DNA of 64,000 nt from Actinokineospora auranticolor (lineage in GTDB: Bacteria; Actinomycetota; Actinomycetes; Mycobacteriales; Pseudonocardiaceae). Below the pieces are notes generated by a model. That model did no database searches, was not told where the DNA came from, and worked only from the letters and a program-made list of their open reading frames with translations. Positions 8,881-18,300 of this stretch are shown piece after piece. The stretch's first letter is position 1. Each line of letters begins with the position of its first letter. The stretch lies in assembly GCF_002934265.1 (NCBI RefSeq), contig NZ_PTIX01000004.1:124001-188000 (forward strand), in the 5' to 3' direction. A program made the translations under genes and the position numbers.

Positions 8881-10242
8881 ATGCGCGAGCGCGTGGCGCT
8901 GCCGCTCCCCCGACTGCGCGACCTGGTCGCCGACGGCGCGGTCGACACCGTGCTGGTCGCCATGGTCGACATGCAGGGCCGGTTGCAGGGCAAGCGGCTC
9001 TCCGCCAGGTACTTCCTCGACGAGGTCGTCGAGTCGGGCACCGAGACGTGCGACTACCTGCTGGCCGTCGACGTCGAGATGAACACCGTCGACGGGTACC
9101 GCGCCTCGTCCTGGGACACCGGCTACGGCGACTTCGTGCTCCGCCCCGACCTCGCCACGCTCTGCCCGCTGCCCTGGCACGAGGGCACGGCCCTGGTGCT
9201 GGCCGACGTCGAGCAGGTCTCCGGCGGCCCGGTCGCGGTCTCGCCCCGGCAGGTCCTGCGCCGCCAGCTCGACCGGCTCGCCGAACTCGGGCTGACCGCG
9301 TTCGTCGGTACGGAACTGGAGTTCCTGCTCTTCACCGACACCTACGAGCAGGCGTGGAACTCCGGCTACCGCGGCTTGACCCCGGCGAACCAGTACAACG
9401 TGGACTATTCGCTGCTCGGCACCGGCCGGGTCGAACCCGTGCTGCGGGCGATCCGCAACGGCATGGCGGGCGCGGGCATGTACGTGGAGTCGGCCAAGGG
9501 CGAGTGCAACCCCGGCCAGCACGAGATCGCCTTCCGCTACACCGACGCGCTCGCCACCTGCGACAACCACGCCGTCTACAAGACCGGCGCCAAGGAGATC
9601 GCGGCCGCGCACGGCACCAGCCTCACCTTCATGGCCAAGTACGACCAGCGCGAGGGCAACTCCTGCCACATCCACCTGAGCCTGCGCGACGCCGACGGCA
9701 CCCCGGTGTTCGCGGGTGACGGCGAGCACGGCTTCTCCCCGCTGATGCGGCACTTCGTCGCGGGCCAACTCGCCTGCCTGCCCGAGCTGACCTACTTCCT
9801 CGCCCCGAACATCAACTCCTACAAGCGCTTCGCGGACGGTTCCTTCGCCCCGACCGCGCTGGCCTGGGGCCTGGACAACCGCACCTGCGCGGTGCGCGTG
9901 GTCGGCCACGGCCCGTCGCTGCGGCTGGAGAACCGGGTGCCCGGCGGCGACGTGAACCCCTACCTCGCGGTCGCCGCGATGATCGCCGCCGGCTTGTACG
10001 GCGTACAACACGAACTGCCGCTCGACGAGCCGTGCACCGGGAACGCCTACGCGGGCGGGTACCCGCGCGTCCCGGGCACGCTGCGCGACGCCGCCGAGCG
10101 GCTGGCGTCGAGCGCGGTGGCCCGGGCGGCGTTCGGCGCCGACGTGGTCGACCACTACCGCAACGCCGCGCGGGTCGAGCAGGTGGCCTTCGACGCGGCC
10201 GTCACCGACTGGGAGCGCCTGCGTGGCTTCGAACGTCTCTGA
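8881..10242 (+). CDS. glnA4: GlnA4-type gamma-glutamyl-amine synthetase (glutamine synthetase family)
   Basis: Predicted to ligate glutamate to an amine using ATP, the first step of a gamma-glutamylated amine pathway. 453 residues with the family's catalytic core: VGTELEFLLF, ESAKGECNPGQHEIAFRY, HIHLSL and the ATP/glutamate segment NRTCAVRV...RLENRVPGGDVNPYL. The order of this gene, an amidotransferase-like hydrolase, an aldehyde dehydrogenase and an SDR matches Rv2860c-Rv2857c of Mycobacterium tuberculosis. Streptomyces GlnA4 has been reported as gamma-glutamylethanolamide synthetase and GlnA3 as a gamma-glutamylpolyamine synthetase. ATG 8881 has GCGGAGGAGG upstream; the frame is open further upstream but without protein character. 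Which amine is used is unresolved. Confidence 0.88.
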   Translation: MRERVALPLPRLRDLVADGAVDTVLVAMVDMQGRLQGKRLSARYFLDEVVESGTETCDYLLAVDVEMNTVDGYRASSWDTGYGDFVLRPDLATLCPLPWHEGTALVLADVEQVSGGPVAVSPRQVLRRQLDRLAELGLTAFVGTELEFLLFTDTYEQAWNSGYRGLTPANQYNVDYSLLGTGRVEPVLRAIRNGMAGAGMYVESAKGECNPGQHEIAFRYTDALATCDNHAVYKTGAKEIAAAHGTSLTFMAKYDQREGNSCHIHLSLRDADGTPVFAGDGEHGFSPLMRHFVAGQLACLPELTYFLAPNINSYKRFADGSFAPTALAWGLDNRTCAVRVVGHGPSLRLENRVPGGDVNPYLAVAAMIAAGLYGVQHELPLDEPCTGNAYAGGYPRVPGTLRDAAERLASSAVARAAFGADVVDHYRNAARVEQVAFDAAVTDWERLRGFERL

Positions 10243-10950
10243 CCGACCACCGGTCATCGGGCTCACCACCTACCTGGAGCCCGCCACGTTCGGCATCTGG
10301 GAGACCGAGGCCGCCGTGCTGCACCGCGAGTACCTCGACGCGGTCCGCGCGGCGGGCGGCAACCCGGTGCTGCTGCCGCCGATCGGCGACTGGCGCGCGG
10401 CCACCGTCGGCTGGCTCGACGGGCTGGTGCTCTCCGGCGGCGCCGACATCGAGCCGCGCCGCTACGGCCAGCGCCCGCACCCGACCACCGGCACCCCGCA
10501 GCCGCAGCGCGACGCCGCCGAGTTCGCCCTGCTCGACGCCGCGCTCGCGCTCGACCTGCCGGTGCTCGCGGTGTGCCGCGGCATGCAGGTGCTCAACGTC
10601 GCCCTCGGCGGCACCCTGCACCAGCACACCCCCGAGGTCATCGGCACCACCGACCACCAGCCGCAGGTCGCCACCTTCGGCAAGACCGCGCTGAGCCTGG
10701 TGCCCGGCTCGGTGCTGGCGGGTGTGCTCGGCGAGTCCGTGTCCACGCTGTGCCACCACCACCAGTCGCTGGACCGGGTCGCCGACGGCCTGCGGGTGGT
10801 CGGCACCGCGGAGGACGGCACGGTCGAGGCGGTGGAGCTGGCGGGCCCGGGGTTCTGCGTCGGCCTCCAGTCGCACCCCGAGCAGAACACCGACGACGTG
10901 CGGGTCTTCGCCGCCCTGGTGCGCGCGGCCCGCGACCGGAGGGAGACCAG

Positions 10951-10954
<4 letters not shown>
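10223..10954 (+). CDS. Gamma-glutamyl-amine hydrolase, class I glutamine amidotransferase fold (PuuD-like)
   Basis: Predicted to release glutamate from the gamma-glutamylated intermediate at the end of the pathway. 243 residues. Nucleophile elbow VLAVCRGMQVLN with the catalytic Cys, an LSGGADI oxyanion loop and GLQSHPEQ carrying the catalytic His/Glu, as in the peptidase C26 family. The GTG start overlaps the end of glnA4 by 20 bases, with GGAG upstream, and the stop overlaps the next start as GTGA, so the genes are translationally coupled. Confidence 0.88.
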
Positions 10955-12312
<1,358 letters not shown>

Positions 12313-12314
12313 GC

Positions 12315-13085
12315 ATGGGTCAGGGCCGCTTGGACGGGCGGGTCGCGGTGATCACCGGCGGGGCAGGCGGCATCGGGCTGGCCTCGGTCCGCAGGCTGGC
12401 CGCGGAGGGCGCCCGGGTGGTCGTGGCCGACGTGGACACCGTCGGCGGCCCGGCGGCGGCCGACGAGGTCGACGGGCTGTTCGTGCGGGTCGACGTGACC
12501 AGCGAGGCCGAGGTCGAGGCGCTGTTCCAGACCACCGTCGACACCTACGGGTCGGTCGACGTGGCGTTCAACAACGCGGGCATCTCACCGCCGGAGGACG
12601 ACTCGATCCTGGAGACGGGCATCGAGGCGTGGGAGCGGGTGCAGAAGGTCAACCTCACGTCGGTGTACCTGTGCAGCAAGTACGCGATCGGGCACATGCG
12701 CGCGCGGGGGCGCGGGTCGGTCATCAACACGGCGTCGTTCGTCGCGGTCATGGGCGCGGCGACGTCGCAGATCTCCTACACCGCGTCCAAGGGCGGGGTG
12801 CTGGCGATGAGCCGCGAGCTGGGCGTCCAGTTCGCCCGCGAGGGCATCCGGGTCAACGCGCTGTGCCCGGGGCCGGTGAACACGCCCCTGCTCCAGGAGC
12901 TGTTCGCCAAGGACCCCGAGCGCGCCGCCCGGCGGCTCGTGCACATCCCGCTGGGGCGCTTCGCCGAGCCCGAGGAGATCGCGGGCGCGGTCGCCTTCCT
13001 GGCCAGTGACGACTCGTCGTTCATCACCGCGTCGTCGTTCCTGGTCGACGGCGGCATCTCCGGTGCCTACGTGACACCGCTGTAG
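12315..13085 (+). CDS. Short-chain dehydrogenase/reductase
   Basis: A 256-residue classical SDR. NAD(P)-binding TGGAGGIG, structural NNAG, catalytic Tyr/Lys in YTASKGG and an upstream Ser. ATG 12315 was preferred over GTG 12309 because GGGAG lies 5 bases before it. It starts two bases past the aldehyde dehydrogenase stop. Matches the position of Rv2857c; its exact substrate in the amine pathway is unknown. Confidence 0.9.
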   Translation: MGQGRLDGRVAVITGGAGGIGLASVRRLAAEGARVVVADVDTVGGPAAADEVDGLFVRVDVTSEAEVEALFQTTVDTYGSVDVAFNNAGISPPEDDSILETGIEAWERVQKVNLTSVYLCSKYAIGHMRARGRGSVINTASFVAVMGAATSQISYTASKGGVLAMSRELGVQFAREGIRVNALCPGPVNTPLLQELFAKDPERAARRLVHIPLGRFAEPEEIAGAVAFLASDDSSFITASSFLVDGGISGAYVTPL

Positions 13086-13087
13086 CA

Positions 13088-13810
13088 GTGCACCCCGAGC
13101 AAGTCCCGCCGGTCCTCGCCGACGCGCTGTTCCGCCCGGTCCGCACGGGCAACGCGTTCGAGGAGACGATGGAGCGGATGTTGCAGGCCATCCGCCTCGG
13201 CGCCATCCCGCCGGGCGGTCGCCTGCCACCGGAGCGCGAGCTGTCCGCCCGCCTGGGCATCAGCCGGGTCACCCTGCGGGAGGCGCTGCGGGCGCTGCAG
13301 GAGTCCGGCCACGTCGAATCCCGCCGGGGCCGCTACGGCGGCACGTTCGTCCGCCCCGTGCCGACCCACCGCGCGGTCGCCGGGCCACCGCCGTCGCCCG
13401 AGGCCGTCGAAGACACCCTGACCTTGCGCTTCGTGCTGGAGACCGGGGCCGCGGAGACCGCCGCGGCCCGGGCGCTGGGCCCCCAGGTCCGCCGCCACCT
13501 CAGGGCGTGCCTGCAGGACTGCGCCTCCGCCCCGCCCACCGACTACCGCCGCACGGACTCGCGGCTGCACCTGGCCATCGCCGAGGCCACCGGCGCCCCT
13601 TCGCTGACGGGGGCGGTCGCCGACGTCCGCAGCAGGCTCAACGCCCTGCTCGCCGCCATCCCCCGCATCCCGGCCAACATCGAGCACTCGGACGCCCAGC
13701 ACCGGGACATCGTCAACGCCATCCTGGACGGCGACCCGCCCGCCGCCCGCACCGCCATGGCCGAACACCTGGCGGGCACCGCCTCCCTGCTCCGCGGCTT
13801 CCTCGCCTGA
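13088..13810 (+). CDS. GntR-family regulator, FadR subfamily (FCD domain)
   Basis: 240 residues. N-terminal winged HTH (about residues 25-85) with GGRLPPERELSARLGISRVT and the wing RRGRYGGTFV. The C-terminal helical FCD domain contains the expected acidic and histidine positions (DSRLHLAIAEATG and HRDIVNAIL). GTG 13088 follows the SDR stop by two bases without a clear ribosome site, suggesting coupling. As the last gene of the amine cluster it is probably its local regulator, sensing an acid intermediate. Confidence 0.85.
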   Translation: MHPEQVPPVLADALFRPVRTGNAFEETMERMLQAIRLGAIPPGGRLPPERELSARLGISRVTLREALRALQESGHVESRRGRYGGTFVRPVPTHRAVAGPPPSPEAVEDTLTLRFVLETGAAETAAARALGPQVRRHLRACLQDCASAPPTDYRRTDSRLHLAIAEATGAPSLTGAVADVRSRLNALLAAIPRIPANIEHSDAQHRDIVNAILDGDPPAARTAMAEHLAGTASLLRGFLA

Positions 13811-13948
13811 CCCGGACATGAGGTGACCCCGGCGGCCACGCTCCGTGTCACCAACTGTGGCCTGGACCCGATTCACACCCCTCGAACGCCGCTCTCGCCT
13901 AACCTCTTGACATCAGAGCGTCACCAGACCGCACGAGGGGGTGGACAG

Positions 13949-15178
13949 ATGCGCGACCAGGACCGGCCACGCGACCAAGACCGACGCCGTGAGCAGCCCC
14001 GCGACCGCCGCCTGCCCCCGCCGCCCGGCACCCCCACCCGCCTGCCCGACCGCGCCGCCCCACCCCGCCCCGCGCGCAACCCCGCGGACGCCAAGACGGA
14101 GTTCATCCGCCCGGTCCGCCGCCCCGTCGACGGGCCCACCGAGCGGATCCGGCCGAACCGCGGCTCACTCCACGGCAGCCTCAACGGGTCCCTGAACGGC
14201 AGCCTCGACGCCCCGCGCCCCGCCCCGCCGCGGCGCGCCCCCGAACCCCCGACCGAGATCATCAAGCCGGTCGCCCCGCCCGTGGTCGACCCCGTGGACG
14301 AGCGCGACGAACCCCGCGACCCGTTCGACGACGAAATCGCGGAATCGCCCGCCAAACCGCCCCGGAAGAAACTCGGCACCGGTGCGAAGATCGTTCTCGG
14401 CGCGGGTGAACTGCTCGTCTCCGCCGGTCTCGTCGTCCTGCTATTCGTCGTCTACGAAGTGTGGATCACCGACCTGATCTCCGCGGGCAAACAGGACGAC
14501 GTGACCGTCGCGCTCGACGACCAATGGAACCAGGGCGATCCCGAGCGGCAGCAGAAGATCGAATTCGCCGACGGCCAGGGGATGGCCAAGCTCTACATCC
14601 CCGCGCTCGGCGAGGACTACCACTTCACCGTCGTCGAGGGCACCTCCACGGCCGATCTGGAAATCGGCCCCGGGCACTACAAGAAGTCCGCGCTGCCGGG
14701 GGAGCCGGGCAACTTCGCCGTGGCCGGGCACCGGGTCGGCAAGGGCGCGCCGTTCAACGACCTCGACCTGCTCCAGGCCTGCGACGCCATCGTCGTCGAG
14801 ACCAAGACCGGCTGGTTCGTCTACCGCATGCTGCCGACCACCGACGAGGCCGCGAACTGGGCGAACCGCGGCGCCGACCCGCTCTGCGCGGGCACCCCGG
14901 GCTCGGCGAAGGTCGAGCCGCTGACCGGTGACTACGCCGCCGCGGTCGGCCGCCAGATCGTCACCCCCGACCACAGCGAGGTCGTCGCGGCGATCCCGGG
15001 AAACCCGGCCGCCCGAATCCCGGTGGACCAGCGGCGGAAACTGATCACCCTCACCACCTGCCACCCGAAGTTCTCGAATAGGCAGCGGATGATCCTGCAC
15101 GGCGTCCTCGTGCGGGAACAGCCCAAGAACGCCGCCGATCGGGCGGCGGTGCCCGTGGAGTTGCGCGAGACCCGCTGA
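13949..15178 (+). CDS. Class E sortase
   Basis: Membrane transpeptidase that cuts LAxTG motifs and links surface proteins to peptidoglycan. 409 residues. A long cytoplasmic Pro/Arg/Asp-rich N-terminus with a small GSLNGSL repeat is followed by one membrane segment (about 156-177) and an extracellular sortase barrel. His261 lies in VAGHRVGKGAPF, Cys371 in TLTTCHP, and the Arg follows in SNRQRM, so the catalytic triad is complete. ATG 13949 has GAGGGGG upstream. It precedes a giant LAxTG adhesin by 140 bases, its likely substrate; a second LAxTG protein lies at 57906. Confidence 0.93.
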   Translation: MRDQDRPRDQDRRREQPRDRRLPPPPGTPTRLPDRAAPPRPARNPADAKTEFIRPVRRPVDGPTERIRPNRGSLHGSLNGSLNGSLDAPRPAPPRRAPEPPTEIIKPVAPPVVDPVDERDEPRDPFDDEIAESPAKPPRKKLGTGAKIVLGAGELLVSAGLVVLLFVVYEVWITDLISAGKQDDVTVALDDQWNQGDPERQQKIEFADGQGMAKLYIPALGEDYHFTVVEGTSTADLEIGPGHYKKSALPGEPGNFAVAGHRVGKGAPFNDLDLLQACDAIVVETKTGWFVYRMLPTTDEAANWANRGADPLCAGTPGSAKVEPLTGDYAAAVGRQIVTPDHSEVVAAIPGNPAARIPVDQRRKLITLTTCHPKFSNRQRMILHGVLVREQPKNAADRAAVPVELRETR

Positions 15179-15318
15179 AAGATCGCCTTCAAACACCCGG
15201 TTCCGCATCGTTACCCACCTTTACCCATAACGGTGAACATCGCAGCGCCGGCGGGCGCTGTGGCATGACCCACGGCAGATTCCGATTCGTCGGAAACTGC
15301 ATGTTGTGGGGAGTGGTC

Positions 15319-18300
15319 ATGTCCAAATCGAGAGCGGCACGCCGTGCGCTGGCCGCCACGTTGGCAGCCTTGGCGGCGGCCGCCGGGGTGGTCGTGGTGA
15401 GTACCACTCCCGCGGAAGCCAGTACCGCGCGCCCGTTCATCGCGCAGTACGACGAGGAGATCTACGGGGACTTCGTCCAGGCGGGCAACGGCAACATGCG
15501 GTGCCCGGACGTCACCGACCCCATCGATCCCTTCGGTGAGCCGCGCACGACGTGTCCGACGGCGCGATCCCGCGCCACGACCGCCGCCACGGCGAACAAC
15601 GACTCGTACTACATGCGGTGGGCCGACGTCGACGGCGAGCCCGGCACGATCAACTCCTCGAAGTCCAGCTTCACCTTCCCGCCGGGCGCCAAGGTCGCCT
15701 ACGCGGGGCTGAGCTGGGCGGGCAACAACGGCCGGGTCCGCCTGCTCGACGGCACCATGGCCACCGCCCCCGGGTGCAGCACCAGCCAGTACCTCGCCGA
15801 CGCGGGCAACGCGAACGCGCCCGCAGGCGACCCGACGAGCCAGCAGGTGTGGTTCACCGTCGGCGGCTCGACCACCACCTACTTCCCGCAGGTGATCAAC
15901 GCCGACTCGGACAGCGACCTCGGCGACACCCAGGTGGGCTTCTACAGCGCGCACGTGGACGTCACCAACCAGGTGGCCCAGAACGTCACCACCGGCACGG
16001 TGAACACCGGCGTCGGCAACATCTGGACCCCGGAGGGCTTCGGCTGCTTCGCGGGCTGGTCGCTGACCGTCGTGTACGCCTACGACGAGCCGACCGCCAC
16101 CTACGCGGAGCAGAAGAAGCACGTCACGGTCTTCGACGGCCACGCGCACCAGACCGCGAGCGACTCGCCCACCACCATCACCGCCAACGGCTTCCGCGCC
16201 TCCGGCGGCGACACGCGCGTCGGGGTGACCGCCTACGAGGGCGACTTCAACATCAACGGCGACACGTTCAAGGTCAACGGCAGCGCGTTCGACGACCCGC
16301 TCGCCCTGGGCACACTGGACAACTTCTTCGTGTCCAACGCGCCGGACGCGGTGGACCCGGACGTGGACAACAACATGAGCGTCGACAGCAAGACGCTCAC
16401 CACGAGCGAGATAGCGCCCGGTGACACCACCGCCACGTTCGCCGCCGCCACCACCAACGACGCCTTCCTGTTCCAGGGGCTCGCGGTCTCCGTCCCGGTG
16501 ACCTCGCTGTTCGTGACGAAGAAGTTGAACCCGGGCAACCCCGGTCCGTTCCGCGCGAACGCCGCCATCACCTACGACATCGTGGTGAAGGCGATCGGCG
16601 ACACCGTGGAGAACGTGACGATCAACGACCCGAACGGCCCGGCGTGCAACAAGACCACGCCGACCAACGTCACAACGGTGGCACCGTGGACTTATTCGTG
16701 CACGGACACGACGAAGACGACCAGCTACACGAACACGATCACGGCATCGGGCCTGACCACCAACGGCGACGAGGTCGTCGGTCAGGGCAAGCTCGACGTG
16801 GTGGTGATCAACCCGTCGATCGATATCGCCAAGACGACGGACAAGGCCAACTACGCCCTCGGCGAGACGATCACCTTCACCATCGCCGTGCACAACGACG
16901 GCAACGCGGCGCTGACCGGCGTCCAGGTGACCGACACGACGGTGCCCGCGTGCAACAACGCCACCATCGGCAACCTCGGCGTCGGGGCGAACACCTCGTA
17001 CACCTGCACCGCCACGGCGCCGATCACCGGTGACAGCAACACCGCATCGGTGACGGCGACCGACCCGCTCGGCGGCACGGTCACCGACAGCTCCACCGTC
17101 TCGGTGCCGACCGTCGGCACGATCTCCGGAAAGGTCTTCGCCGACCGCAACAACAACGGCATCTACGAGCCGGCCAACTCGGAGACCACCATCGCGGGCG
17201 TGACCGTCAACCTGAGCGGCACCCCGATCAGCGGCGGGCCGGTCAGCATCGGCGGCACCACGAACTCCCTCGGTGAGTTCGAGTTCCCGAACATGCAGGG
17301 CGGCACCTACACGCTGACCGAGACCACTCCGGCCGCCTTCGACGACGGCATCGACACCCCGGGCGCCAACTCCTCGGCGGGCGGCAACGACTCGTTCACG
17401 ATCGTCATCTCGTCGGGCCAGTCGAGCACGCTCAACTACTTCGCCGAGCAGCCCGCGGCCAGCCTCGCCGGTTACGTCTACACCGACGCGAACAACAACG
17501 GCGTCAAGGACATCGGTGAGGCGGGCATCGCCAACGCCGTGGTCCAGCTGACCGGTACGGACAGCGAGAGCCACCCCATCACGTTGCCCACGAGCACCAA
17601 CGCGGGCGGCGCCTACAGCTTCCCGGCGCTGCGGCAGGGCACCTACACCATCACGGAGACCACCCCGCCGGGCCTGACCGACGGCAAGGACACCGTGGGC
17701 GACGCCACCGGCACGCTCCAGGACCCGGACTCGATCATCAACATCGGTCTCGGCGCGCGCGTGGCGGGCACCGGGTACCTGTTCGGCGAGTTCACCCCGG
17801 TGTCGATCTCCGGTCGGGTGCACCACGACGGCAACCCGCCGAACAACGGCATCCAGGGCGTGCAGCTGACGCTGGCCCTGCCGGGTGGTGGCACGACCCA
17901 GACCAACACGCTGTCCGACGGCTCGTACTCCTTCACCAACCTGGCGCCGGGCACCTACTCGGTGGCCGAGCTGCAGCCCGCGGGCTACGCCGACGGCCCC
18001 GAGTCCGCCGGTAGCCCGGCGGGCAACACCTCGGTGAACGACGTCATCAGCGGGATCACCCTGGCTTCCGGCCAGGCCGGTTCCGAGTACGACTTCGCCG
18101 AGGACCGCGGTTCGCTGGTCGGTGTGGTCTTCCACGACCGCAACAACAACGGCACCAAGGACTCGGGCGAAGAGGGCCTCTCGACGACGGTCACCCTGAC
18201 GGGCAACACGCCGGGCGGCCCGGTGAACACCTCGGTGACCTCGGCGTCGCTGACCGGCGCCTTCGAGTTCCAGGGCCTGCTCGGCGGTCTGTACACGCTG